Positions 11,305 to 24,500 of a stretch of DNA of 64,000 nucleotides are shown here, in pieces; position 1 is the stretch's first letter; each line of letters begins with the position of its first letter. Position numbers and translations under genes: made by a program. Below the pieces are notes generated by a model, which saw only the letters and a list, made by a program, of their open reading frames with translations, was not told the origin of the DNA and did not search any database. Source of the stretch: Caenorhabditis remanei (Eukaryota > Nematoda > Chromadorea > Rhabditida > Rhabditidae); the NCBI RefSeq assembly GCF_010183535.1, contig NC_071333.1:16118587-16182586 (forward strand). The letters run 5' to 3'.

Positions 11305-14300
11305 CTGACAAGAAGTAATTAATGATTAAGATATTTGAAAAATTAGGAACTGTGAATTTAAAAAAGAGAAAGTTATTCACGATACAAAAAAACAGACAAG
11401 AAAGTTAGAAGAGCTAAAGTTAGTGGTTCTTGGAAAGAGGGACTAGCGAAAAACGTGGTGTTAGAGGTTAGGACGGGACAAATTCTGACCAAGCTTTCTC
11501 TCTTTTTGCATTAAAAATGTGACATATGAAATACGGGTACTACACCTAAGGCCATGAAACCAAATGGGTTTAAATTTAAGAGTTAGTTATTGAGTTTGAA
11601 CAAGTCAAGTCTAGAAGTCAACGAATACTGGAAATAGGAGTTTGGAAGTTTTCTCAACATAATAATAAATGGGAGGGTGGGACTTGTATAAATTAGTTTT
11701 TGAAGTTCCTATATTAATTATTTGCTAGGAACTCCCATGAAGGATCTGAGATTCTAGAACTTCAGAGAATCAAGCTAAATAAATAAAACTATGTCATAGA
11801 GGAACAAAAGATACCACCTAAACAATCAGGTTGTCTATGAAAATTTAAAAAAAAAGTTCAAAGTTGGAGACCCTAACTGAATATGAAAACTATTGTGCCC
11901 AGACAATTGAAAATATACGCATAAGACATATGAATAGAGGATTGAAAAAATACGGGGAGGGTAGTGGACCAATAAGCAGAGAAACAGTGGTAAGAAAAAA
12001 ACTCGACGATTTCCGACGTTTGCAGGAGGAGGTGAAAGAAAAGAATGTGAAGAATTTATCGAGATATGCGCTATTATGACAGCTCGGTTTGGACTTGAAT
12101 TTTTTTAAAGTTTCTGTTGCAAAACAATTTCACAGTTTGGAAGCATCTTCTATTTCGAGGACGTTTGTCCCCACTTCCGTTCGATAATTTGATTGGTGCT
12201 ATTGCACTTAATTATTCGTACCAATTAGAGCAAGAAAGCACAAGACGAGTGAGTATAGCAATTTGAGCTATTCGTTTACAAAAACCTTTTTGCTCTTTCT
12301 CTTGAATCTTTTTTCACGTGGGACGATTATTCGAAAGGAGATAGAGAGGAGTGGATGAATATGAGATGGTGCTGAAATATGATGAGTAAGATGAAAAAAT
12401 AGAAAATGATTCCTTTTTAGGGAAAATATGATTCTTTGCACCGTTGTTTCGATGTTTCAGTAGTAGAAAGTTTCAGAGAAAAAATTTAGGTCAAGTGAGT
12501 AAAAATCTGAATGAATATTATGATACAGCTGATTTTGACCTCACGTGGCTAATACTACATGAATATGAATTTTTCATAGTTTCCACCTGTTTCTAGTAAT
12601 TAGAATATTTGATTTTTACCTAACTATTCTAGCACAAAACAGAATAACGCTCATTACACAAGTGCTACAGTAAAACTTTCTGTTAAAATTAGGAAATTCC
12701 AGAAACGGTGAATGAAATGCTCATTGGTCTCTGTTATAAACTATTTTCCAGAAAAGTTTGTCAATAATGTTCAAGAAATGTTTGATATGAAGGAAAAGAA
12801 GAGAGGGACAAAATGTGGCCGTTTTTTGGAACGTAATTAGCTAATATTTCTCACCACGGCGCACAACAGAGGCGAAGAGGCAATGCCTTCTTTGTCAGAC
12901 ACTTTGAAGGCCGTAGGGGGAACGAGCTAAAAAATGGGCGGAGTCTGAAGCCCACAAAAATGGGTAATTGTGATGGGTACGAAGAAAAGTGAAGGAAAAA
13001 GAAGAAAAAAGAAAGAAAAAGAAGCTGAAGACGGAGAAAAAAGAAGAATTGATGGGAACTTATATGGGTTTTTTCGTTTTTTTCTCCCAATTTTACTCCC
13101 AATTTTTCGGAGCGTCATTTTAAAGAAAGAAAAGAAATTTACATGCAATTAAAGTCGTCAGTGTGTTAGATCAAGGAAGTAACACGTCAGATAATGGATT
13201 TTCGGGAAATCCGCCCACAGAATGGGGTTCTAGTCATTATTACCGCCGTGTAGTAGAAAAACAATGGAAGAAGATTTTCTGAGCCCTCTGACTGGTTAAT
13301 GAAAAAGTGAGCAAGATGTTTTCGAGTTTAGTAAAATGAACAATAGGCTTTGTTGAATTTCCAACTTTCTAGAAAAAGTGTGCACTACGAGAAGTCGGAA
13401 ACTGTGAAATTCTTGGTTTTCCAGCCTACCCATCGGTACCAAGGGACTCTGAGCATGGCTGTTTTCTTCTTAGCAAGACTTGTTTTCGAAAAGTTTCAGA
13501 ATATGAAATGATCTAGACAATGTATCTGATCTTCACTCTCATTTGGTTCCGAAAAAAGGGCTGAGAGCCGCTTGCCTGCAATTTCCGAAAAAGAAAGGAG
13601 TATAAAGATTGATGGAAGGCACGGAAAAGGAATGAAGACAAGGAAGAAAATGGAGGAAAAGAAGAAGAAATGAAAATGAAGACGAAGATGAAGGAGAAGG
13701 ACAATGAAATTTGAGCGGTGTGCTAAATGCTCTAAACGTTTCTTTTGCCGTCGTAGTCTTCAAGATGCGCTTTTTTTCTGAAAAAGCACGGAGGTACTAT
13801 TCTGCAGAACATTTGCAGAAGAATCTTACAAAGGTTCAGAAAAAGACAACGCACTATACTATGATGTTGTGTTGTTCTATGTTCCGACGTTCCGGATGAA
13901 GAAAGAACAAAGAAAAGGAAAAAAAGCGACTAAATGAATTAGACTTGATTTGTGCAAGAGAAAAAGCTACTAGTTGTTCTTTATCGGATTACAGTACTTT
14001 CGTGTGCATCTTTTGTCGTATCCTTGTTTGTTTTTGCTTCCGTACCAGGAACTGGAATGATGGATTTGTATATGTCCTCGCATCGAAAGGAAAAAAAAGT
14101 TTTGGGAGCACAGACATCCGTCAAAGGTCGAAACATTGGGGTTACAGTAAATTCCATTTTTCCACTTGATCAACTCGGAGTTATCCTAAACTCACCCTTC
14201 CGGAACAATTGATGAGTCTCAAGTTGTATTTAAAATTTATGAATGAGCACAAAGTTTTTTATCTCCAATTGCCTTCAAGACTAGACTATGAGACACTTCT

Positions 14301-17300
14301 CATTAATTTGGCATATTGTATTAAAAAGTGTGATATAGTTGTTGCGAGTAGATCAAATAGTGAAAACGAATGAGGGAGAAGGATTGAGTCAAAACAATTC
14401 TCAAGTAGTTCGAAGGCTAGCATTGAAGGAGGGGAGCGGTGAATTTCAAAAATATATAGATATATCAAATAGAAGGAAAAGAATACCGAGCCAAGCCCCA
14501 CACAAAGTCTTTCTAGTGTGCGCGGAGGGGCACCTCGTGTGCGCACAAAAATTACATTGTTGCCAATCGGAAGCTCAAATTGCAAAAACTACTTGACTGA
14601 CGAAACCTATCCTGTAGAGACATGAGTTCAAAAATTGCTTTGTCTCGTTGAATGCAATACTAGACTAGATTACCTGAATTTAGAATTTACTGATTCCAAC
14701 GGTATTTTTGGAGAATTATTCGGTTGTTCTGAAGACTAGTGGTTTAGAATCAAATTCTATGGTTCTATGGTACCAAGAAGAAAATTGATGAGTTTGTGAA
14801 CAGTGGTTCGTCCAAAACGAAGAATGGGGAGAACAAATTTTTCAAAAAGTCCATGTTGAGAGTTGGCAAAGAAAAATGTGCATGTGGAATGTGCACAAAA
14901 AGACAAATTTCGGAATCTGTCGCTAGGAGAACGTTTCGAGATTTGTTTTCATTTTTATGCCAAAAGTGGATGTACATACATGCACAAAACAACCATCACG
15001 TCACTTTTGTGAAAAATGTTTTTTTTTTGTTGCAAGCGGATCTTCCTGGTTGTGTATTGGTGTAGCGTGGCAGATATTAATGATTGTACCGTAATCCGAA
15101 ATAAATCTTTGGTGCTCTCAAACAGGGGAACAAAGTGAAAGTGAGTTAACAATGTTGAAACATGTAACAAAAAAATAGTGGAGGAAGGGTAACGAGTAAT
15201 AGAAGAAGACAAACTGGTTGAACAAAAAAGAAAAAAAGAAGAAAAAAGGAGAAACCTATAAGGTTCTTCCCAACCTAGTTGCTCAATTTGTCCACCCCGC
15301 CGCGGCGAGACTGACGTGATCAATTTTGTAGGTGCCGCTGGTGTCGGAGGAAAGTTTTCTAGTCAGAAAAGGATATGAGAGAAAAAAACGAAGGGATGAA
15401 TATTATGATACCTGGAAAGGTTGAGTGAATTTTTGAAAAAGGGAGAAAAAAGTGGAATGAATGAGTGACGAGGTTCATTCGAGCCACTCGAAACACACGT
15501 ACTCTCGGGATTGAAAGTTAGCAGCCGGAACGGATAAGAATTTTTGATCCACTTCTGTTAAAGAGAAGTGCGTTTTGCAGAAAGAAGAATGAAAGTGAGT
15601 TCTGATTGAGTTCTGAGGTGGATGTCAAAGTTGAAAATGCTAAAGCACGTGTAGGTTTTGATTTGTGTCAAAAGATAATTTGGCATAATTTTTATTGTTT
15701 TTTCTTGATACCCATGGTTTATCTTTACTTCAATTGTGCCTTTCTCGCTGTTTTTAGCTAATACCGTACTCAAAGACCCGGGTACCTGGCCCGAAAATTT
15801 AAAATTCAAAATTTTCGAATTTTTTATCAATTTTTTGACTATCATACATAATTAGAAAAAGTTCTGAAAAATCATCAAAAATGGACACATTTTCGATGGA
15901 AAATTGAAAAAATTTCAAAAAAAATTTGGTTCAATTTTTGAAGCCGGGCGTTCGGTCCTTTGCTGGTCTTACCGGTCTGGTTTTGTTTTTTTCAATCAAA
16001 AGCACACCCACATCCAGAAAATACAATAACATTTATGTTATGTGTACACTTTTATTAAAAAGGCGCTTCTTTCAAAAATACAGTTTTTTCTTGGAAAGTG
16101 CAACCGCATGAGCAAATGAAATCACAGAATAAAAATGAGGGCAACACTCATTCCGAATGAAAAAAAACTCTTGGCGAAATCCGATGCAAAAGTCCCAATC
16201 TCCCTCGGGAGAAATTGGAACTGACAACCTGAAACGGCTATTTTTGAGTAGTCCCGCGTCCCCCCGCGCGTGCTCGCGGTTTTCATATGTGTATATGTAT
16301 ATAAAGATATAGGCCCCCGAAAGAAACGGCGCCTGATGGCTTTTGACCGAAATTGAGGATGATGCATGTGATTCATAAGTGAGCGCAAGGAAAAAGATTG
16401 GGTAAATGTGAAAAACAAGTCAATTTGAAGGAAGACAAAAAAAAAGAAGAAGGATGCGAACATCAAACAAGTAGATGTGAAAATAATGGATGGCTGTAGA
16501 GTTTTGCAGAATAATTTTTTGGCGGGAAAGGAGTTTGGTCATGTTAACTGGAAGATACGGTCTAGTGGAATCAGAAGGTCAGTATTGCTGTATGTAACTT
16601 GGCATATGATTCATTTTTGGGACAATTAAGCTATTAAAGTCTCAGGATGCTAATACCAATCGGCTAAACTGTTCAACTTTTTTTCCTCTCTTCATGAAAA
16701 TGTTCTTTTGGTCGGATGGATCAAGACCACTTTTCGGTCACCGCGCAGGACGGGAACTGTGAACCAAGATAACCACTATAAATAGAAGTAGAGTATATTT
16801 GTACACATATCTATATTGAGTCCAAAAATAGGAAAGTGTTTGTGAAAATAGTGAAGAAGAAGGAGGAGTAGATGGAAAAGACGAAGGATAAGACGTAAAA
16901 GAAGAAAAAGTAGAATTGGATAAGATAGTATAGGAACAAAGTGGTTCGGGAGACTATGAAATTAAGGGTGGGAGGGAAGAGAGTATTCAATTTTATTTGG
17001 GCTTTGTTGAGACAAGTTTTGAGAACTTTGGACAGGAATACATATTACCATGTCTCAAAATGAGTTATGACAGACTGTATGCTCTGTTAATTTGAAAAAT
17101 CCAATGTAGATCAAAATGGTTCGCTGTTTTCAAAAAATATGGATGAACACTTTGAAAGACACTGAAAAATGGTTGAAGGAAGCGCACACGCACTATTGCA
17201 ATTTGATTTGTATCCCCCTTCCATTTTTCTTCCCATTTCCCCTCTCCCCGCCTAAATGTGCACTGCTAAACGGCACCAAAACCATCCAACCGAATTTGGA

Positions 17301-18194
17301 TTGGTATTCTTTTCTCAATTCTTTTTGTTCTATCGAAAATTTGTCACAGGATACGGATAGGATTGAGAATGAAAAAAAGCGGAAGGGAAGGGGGAGAAAA
17401 TCGGTGCGGAACGGATGAAAGAATGTAAACTGGAGAAGGAAATAATGGGGCAGGATATACATTGTTGAAAAGTTCAAAGTCTATAATTTGGAGGTTTGTG
17501 GTTTGGATTGATTAGAAGGAACTGTTCTTAACGAATTCACGACATCGTGTAATTTGAGGATCCCAGAATCCTTAATACTTAATTAAATCCGTAATAATCT
17601 GTTCCTAGAACCGGTAAATCGTCATTCTGGGAAGTTTTGATATCCAAAATTGACTTGTTTGTTTGCAAACTAGAAAAAAACCGATCAAAAGGAGAAAGGC
17701 CAAAAAAGGTTTGAAGAGATATAAAAAAGTGAATAAATTCAAAAACGTTTCTTTCTTTTGCTGCATCTGAGGAAATTGTATTATAGAGCAAGAATTGGCG
17801 TTTGAAGTTGCATGTTAAGTACATCCAGGGAGGTAACTCTAATGTAATGGTTTCTCTAATCTATTTTACAAAAAAATACATCTAAAAAGGGTAAAGTACT
17901 TCGAAAAACAAGAGAAAAAAGTTGTTAACAAAAAAACTCCTTTTGTTGGGAACGTCCGCGCCAGCCTTCAGATTTTTAGAATACACTGATAACATTTCTT
18001 GGTCCTTTGCCTTCTCACTCTCTTCCTTATTCCTCCCTCTTCCTTACTTTTCCCCTGGGTAACATTTCTAATGAAACTGGTGTTGGGACGTGTTGTTTTG
18101 TTTTTTCTTCACTCCAGCAGTTGAAATCCGGAAATTCGGCGTTGGTTGAGGTCAAGTAAGCCTTTTCCGAGTAAAAATGTATAAGAAAAAAACA
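11305..18194. other. Gene-poor interval of about 6.9 kb
   Basis: Several open frames of 60-120 codons occur here (for example 12851-13102, 14955-15323, 16122-16466), but all are Phe/Leu/Ser- or Lys/Glu-biased low-complexity translations with no splice partners or family features. Purine-rich tracts lie at 13600-13700 and 16850-16920. A GC-rich patch at 15290-15350 holds CCGCCGCGGCG. Another at 16240-16330 holds CCCCCCGCGCGTGCTCGCGG followed by TATATAAAGATATA. A copy of dispersed repeat D may lie at 15775-15960. The right end is the 3' flank of the Ig-domain gene. Confidence 0.5.
16244..16306 (+). promoter_or_regulatory. Possible core promoter, GC block plus TATA
   Basis: A GC-rich block in otherwise AT-rich DNA is followed by a TATATAAA sequence. 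The pairing resembles the asns-2 promoter later in the window, but no coding exon follows, so this is a weak call and any transcript would be noncoding. Confidence 0.15.
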
Positions 18195-18200
18195 TTTATT
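18195..18200 (-). terminator. Poly(A) signal of Ig-domain gene
   Basis: AATAAA on the minus strand, 215 bases past the stop codon of the two-Ig-domain protein. Confidence 0.6.
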
Positions 18201-18414
18201 GTGTGAATATCATAAGTTGGCATCGGCTTTTGTGAACACAAAGCGCCATAAAAACATGAGAAGATTTGAAAGCTATTGCTGAAAAGTTGTGAGAAAAAAG
18301 GTTAAACTACAAAAAACATTGTTTACGAGAAAAAGAAAAAAAAACTTTCAGATTACGGTAAATATGACATTTTCCAATTAATGAAATGCTCGATTTAATT
18401 GATTAAAAGAACAA

Positions 18415-19988
18415 TTAATCGAAGACCAAGTTCAAAGATTGTTGGTTCTGTCCCTCGGAGTTTTTGACAATGCACTTGTATTTAGCCTCGTCGTCCTTCT
18501 GTGGTCCGGTGATCTCGAGCAAGAATTGGTATCCGTCCTTATCCTTATCATCCTTCTTGACAACAGCCTTGACACGATCGGTCATCTTGACTGGCTTGTC
18601 GTCCTGGAAAATTTCAATTTTTTGAAAAAAAAAATATATTGAGCCTTTAGAAATAGCATCTTTGTTTTTTGAAACTCTATTCTCTACTCTCTATTCTACT
18701 CATTCATCTTCTTTATTTTTGTTCACAACTCAAAACTTGGCCTCTCTATTTTCTTCCCAAGCCTCGTGAAATCAGTCTCGACAACCCAAAACGAGACCCT
18801 CCGCCAACTTTTGTCTTCTTTTCCACACTTCTTTACATTACCCATCTTTCCGCTTTCCATTTTGTATTCCCTTGAGGAAGACAAAGAGGTTCACTTCGAC
18901 TAACATAAATGTAGAAATTAGGACAACTTCTTTTTTCGGTAGAAGAAAAAAAGAGAAAGAAGAAAAAGAAAAAAGAAGACACGTCAGTCAGTCTATCCAT
19001 CTCCTCGAGGTCCCTTTTTTGGTTTAACTTGGATGAATTGCGAAATGGTGAAAAGAATTTGGAGTTCACCAACGATGGGGAACTTTTTTCTTTTCTCTTT
19101 TGTTGTTGAGTGAAATAAGAACATCAGAGTTCAGTTTCATTGGACGGATCCCTGTCAACAGCTGTGGATGGAAAAAAAAAGATAAAGGAATACCTTGAAC
19201 CACTCGGCTTTCATTTCAAGGTGCGACTTGGCGCGGACCTTGATCACAATCACATTTCCGTTATCTCTCTGAACAATATGTGGCTTGTCGTGGAAATCTG
19301 GGGCATCTGCAAAAACATTTTCAGATGGGAATGGATAGTTATTGTCATACTTCCTGCGGTAACGGTGAAGGAGGCACTGTTCTGTCCATCAGCGTTAGCA
19401 AAAACTGCTTTGTATTCTCCGGCAAGTGGTTTGTCGAAGTCCTGGAATAAAAATTAAGCAATATGAATTATAACCCTCTGGCGTTGCCTACTCTTGTTTA
19501 TAGAACATGTTTTCGAGGTAAAGATTATATGTTCTCGAAAACTTTTTCTTTTGAATCACATGCTCCACTTTTCCAGAAGACGGCACTTTTGCAAGGTCCT
19601 CTTCCAAACAGAAAAAAAGTCCATTAAATAACAATTAAACGCGGATCAAAACACACATAGACAACAGTTGCAGACCTAACGCAGCAAGGGTGCCATAAAA
19701 TGGGGCTCGTGAGTCGTTTTATGTGATTTATACGGGATAAGAAGAGAGTGCTCTTCTTGAAACAACTGCCCCTCAAATCAAACTGACCTTGATTTCGGCA
19801 ATAAACATGGTACGGTTGCCTCCCTCGTCATTGTGCGAGAATTTCAGGAATTCATTCTCCTCGAGCTCGTCGGCTCCGAAGAACCATTGGATCTTGGAGA
19901 CATCGGCTCCGGTGGCAATGACCTCAAGGAACACCGATCCGTTTTCGGATCTGATCTTTGGTTCTCCGTAAATTGATGGTGGTGCCAT
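18415..19988 (-). CDS. Two-Ig-domain (I-set) muscle-like protein, DIM-1/twitchin type
   Basis: Four exons (19988-19788, 19441-19351, 19306-19194, 18603-18415) give 197 residues with no signal peptide, so it is probably cytoplasmic. Each Ig domain is encoded by two exons. Domain 1 covers about residues 4-97 (KIQWFF tryptophan, then AGEYKAVFANADGQ). Domain 2 covers about 100-197 (KAEWFK tryptophan, then DEAKYKCIVKNSEGQ, the classic Y-x-C strand F). Domain 1 has Ala where the strand-F cysteine normally sits, common in muscle I-set domains. The Lys/Asp-rich loop and short size resemble nematode disorganized-muscle/twitchin-like Ig proteins, which in that family sit in sarcomeres near dense bodies and M-lines. 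No orthologue name is claimed. The ATG follows TTTTCAG by two bases. Confidence 0.8.
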
Positions 19989-21587
19989 TTCTGAAAACCA
20001 TTTTGTTCTTTTTTATTGTAGTTTTAGGAAAATAAACTCAGGAGTAAGAAAAAAGAACGAGCCAAGAATTTTACACAAAGAGTAGGTGGAATGTTTTCTG
20101 ATCAGAAAAGAGTGCCGCTCACAGCCGCACACCCAATGAAAAATGATCTGCCAATGTGTTTTTATCATCTCTCTTCTCATAGCTAGAATGTTCTAGAACG
20201 GTAGTTCAAAATGAGAAAATAAGATTTTAGGTGGGAGAACTAAGCAAATAATGTTTTTGTTTCTGTTTTCACTAGAGAAGGACAAGTAGGTGGATCTAGA
20301 CAAGATGTGTCAACAATGTTAGAGTACTCTAAAAAGAACATTGCAGGAAAAAAGGAAAAACGATTGTAAAAGATAAAGATCGCTAGCGAATACAACTGTA
20401 GAAAAGTTGGAAAATTCCTAACGGAAGAGATTAAACATTGATGGACATTCTTTAAAACAAGAAACTATCAATCATAATTTCGGACCAGAAAAACATCAAA
20501 AATATCAATGAGAGAGAAAAATATGATCGCTGATCTTGTATTTCCCCAACAGACAAAAGTGCCCGAGAGGTCGTCGTCGTTAGAATCCTCTCTCTATATC
20601 TCGCTCACTTTTTCGAAGGTGTTGTAATCTTCCCCCTCTCTGCTAAGCAGCTCTTTCTCCGCCTCCTGGTCGCTAGTCAGAACGAAACGACGAAAAAAGA
20701 TGGGAAAGATGAATGTCCCCGGGAGTCTGTGCTTCCCGCAAGACCCAGAGATTGCGGAGGAGGCGAAAGGTGTAGGGATGGCACTTCTCTCAGCCCTCCT
20801 CTACTTTTCGTCGTGTCTCATCTCCAACTTTTACAAAGTTTTTGATGATTAGCAGGAGGGTGAAGGGAAAAGTTGAAGAGAGAAGAAAAGGAGATTCCGG
20901 CAGTGTTTTGAAATCGAAATCAATGAGCAATCTTGGAACGGAGTTGAAATGACGCACTTCGTTTCGCTTGAAACTTGGAGGAGGAAATTGAGCTTTTTGC
21001 ACAAACTTTGGTTATGCACATATTCCAATAATGCATCATGATAACAGGGTATCAAAAGTTCATTACGTCAAGTTCGAAGGATAAAGGTGAAAGTAGATCA
21101 AATTTCTTCAAATCGGAAATTTGAAACTTTGTTCAAATTTTTGGGGAAACACCTCTTGAAAATAATGTCGTATTGCCGCCCTCGATCGTAGATCTAAAAA
21201 TACCAACTAGTTCTCAAAAATTTTTTAATAAACAGAAAATTCGTAAAATACACACAAAAAAGCATTATCATTCGGCATTTTTATCGTTTTTCTGATTCTT
21301 CCAAGGTACCATTGAAAAATAATTGGATGACGCACTGCTGCACAGACATCTGGATTTTGTCATAATGGCTTACACTCCTCCATCATCCTTCTACACTTCC
21401 AGTGTCTTCAAAAAAACAACGGGAAGACTATGAAGTTGAAAATAAACCTGAATATAAAATTTGAAATTAGTCTCAGAAAACTTGTTATCAAGTTAAAACA
21501 AACACAATATATACATTATGGCATTCCTTATCAGTGTTGTCTTGCACCTGTGTGGCGTTTAGCGTCTAACAAAAAGAGACTAACAAA
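19989..21587. other. Divergent intergenic region between Ig gene and CUB gene
   Basis: The two genes point away from each other, so both promoters should lie here. A GC-richer stretch at 20560-20800 contains repeated CGTCGTCGT and CT/GA-rich tracts. No coding exon is seen; frames at 20790-21055 lack splice partners. Confidence 0.45.
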
Positions 21588-24500
21588 ATGTGCCACGTAA
21601 TACGTCTCCTTGCCATTTTTGCCCTTATTATTTTTAAGTATTCACAAGCTTTTCAAGAAGGAGTGTTGTTTTCAACACCAAATTATCCAAAACCATACAC
21701 CGGACAGTTGTCTTCTCAGTAAGTTATTTTTTCGCTGAATTGCATCAATTTTTACACCACACTGACAGCGCATGATCTCCATAGACCAAACAATCTTGTG
21801 AAAGTCCATCAATTATCATGGATTGATGAGATATTTTTCGGAACCGATATCCCTTCATCGCAGCCATTTGCTAGAGAGGTGTGCCATCTTGACGCGTGAT
21901 TCAAAATACATTTTTGTGGGGGGAGTTTGTCACGTTCAACGAGAAGATTGGGTTAGAAGTAGTTGGCGAGTGTTCATTGGACTTGGATGAAAGGGCAGAG
22001 TTTTTTGATGTATGAGAAAGGACATGGTCAACATAGATATGTGTGAATAACTTTGACAATAACTAATTTTGTTTTGAAAACTATATCATATTTTCATCTC
22101 AACTCCTATTTGTCAAGGTCCTACCTGGCAAGACTTGGGAATGCCCGGTTTCAAAAAATAAATTGTTTCAAAGTTTTTGACTTTTTATTCAATTTTTTAA
22201 TTGAAAATGCAAACATTCTTGATAATTTTTCAAAACTTATTCTAATTCTGAATAGTAGACAAAAGTTTGACCTTTACTTGAAAAAATGTCAAAAATCGAA
22301 AAAAAAAATTGAACTTTGAATTTTGGCGTCAATTGCTCGGGCCTTGAAAAGTGTCGTCAAATTAAAAATTTAGCAAATATGCTTAAACACTTTAATTGAA
22401 ATATCAAAGTTTTCCAAAATTTTAATGATCAATTCCTCCAATAGCTTCTCATCTCAACTTTTCCAAAAGTTCAGGCATCAAACCGTATCTGTCAATCAAA
22501 ACCAGGGCATAGCCGTAGTCTTTGAGCAGTTTCTTGCAAGTGCACACGACTGTGTCATTGCTTGTCCGGCTAATGAGAGCGGCTGTTCGAGGTATGTTCG
22601 ACATGTGGTTCCTACTTCCGAAACATAAAACTAAACGTTTGAAACAACAGTTTGTGTGGCGATGCGATGGATCACGGACTTCTCCCTAAAATTTTACGAG
22701 TCCCGGGGAATATTAGTGTGACGATCGCATCCTTGGAGCCAAATGACGGATTTCCACATTCTGGAATATCCGGGAAAATGATTCCTTATGGTTTGAAAAG
22801 TATTATATATATAGAATTTCTCAGGTGAAAATCTTCCAGATCTCAACACGACTTCATTTTTCGAATGCAACGATAAAGTCGATCTATCATCTGGAGAAAC
22901 CTATTATTTGATCTCTCAAAACTACCCACTCTCGCCTACCTCCGAGATTACGGGATGCTCCATAAAATTCTCAACATCTGGAAGCCGTCAAGGAATCCGG
23001 TTTGCAGTTTATGACTTCTATCTCAACCATCTTCAACACGACTCTTTTTTTATCACGGGGATGAACGGGCAGAACGTGACAATCACGTGAGTAGAAGAGA
23101 TATCTGATGTTTAACTTTGATGTTCAGGGGATTTGCTACAGAAGATGAACCGGTGGTGTATTACTTTCAAAGTGAGACAGAAGTGACATTTTCAATATCT
23201 CATCAAGACCACTCATTCACCCAGAAACGATTCTACATACTAGTGAACTCATATGAAAGTGAGAAATTGAATGTTTCAGCCGAAACCGTTTTTCATTCAG
23301 TTTCTACCAGTAAAACATGCGATAGTACTGGAAAATTTGATGTGGCAGTGGGACAAACTATTAATTTCGGAACTAGACAATTTGGTGTGAATCCTTACGA
23401 CAATAATCTAATTTGTGGGTATGACTATACAAGAACACCTGGGACCAATACTTTGTTTGCACTTGGTAATTATTTGGCAGCTGAGAAATAATGTTAATTC
23501 AAATTTGTTCAGCTATCCAATATGAGTCTGAAAAATGTTGTGACACTATGTCGATTGATGGTTTGACAGATGATCAGGTTTGTTTTTAATTTCAAAACAG
23601 TTAGAATGTGACAAAGAGTTTTCATTTTCAGCAAATATATCAAGGATTTCAATACTCCAACTTATTCTTCACCGATAGCCAGAATATTAGTTTCATTTTC
23701 AATTCAGACCCAATTATGGGTGGGACAGGATTGAATGGATCTCTAGAACATATTGGTATGTTTGTCATTTTTTTAAACATCGTAAGTGTAATTTTTCAGA
23801 TTGTACATGTAGCCCTGGCATAATTCTAGTAAAAAACAATACTCTTACATCACCTGGATACTCAAACTCTATATCGTATTGTCCTGATCTTCTGTGCACC
23901 TCAAAAATAGAGTTTCAAAATGATTTATATGATCTTCAACTGGATTTTACTGATATCAGCCTGAGAAGTTACAGTCTAAACAACGATACAGATTCTGTGA
24001 CAGTTTTTAATTCATATGACCACCCACTGGTGATTATGAAACCGTCATATTTCGGATTTATGAATTTCTGGGCAACTGTCTCACCAGTCACAGTACAGTT
24101 CGTCTCAAAAAGTTTGACTGCGTTCCCATTGAATATGATTGGAAGGGGGTTTTCAATGAACTTGAATTTAGTGAAAAGTGAGTTCGTCTTGTATAGCTTA
24201 CTAGGAAAGGATTTAGTTTGGAGTTATGGCACGTGAGCCTTATCATTAAAACGCTGAGAAAACTTTGGTTCTAAATATATATATTCAATTTTTGTTCGCG
24301 AGGTGCAGCATTTGAGAAAACCAAGATCAAAGTTCGACAAAAATGAGAGATTGTTACTTTTCAACAAAGCAATTTTGCTTTTTTTTTGCAATTTTTAGGT
24401 CTACTTTTTCAAACTTTGAGCTTGTATTTCCCAAATACCAGATCTCAAGGACAAAAACTAACTGTATGGTTGGAATCAGCGTTTTCTCAGATTTAAAGTG

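Noticed and set aside
14955..15323. 122-codon minus-strand frame
   Set aside because: Ser/Phe/Leu-biased low-complexity translation in purine-rich DNA, without splice signals or motifs.
16122..16466. 114-codon minus-strand frame
   Set aside because: Overlaps the GC/TATA patch; composition-driven, no start context or neighbouring exon.
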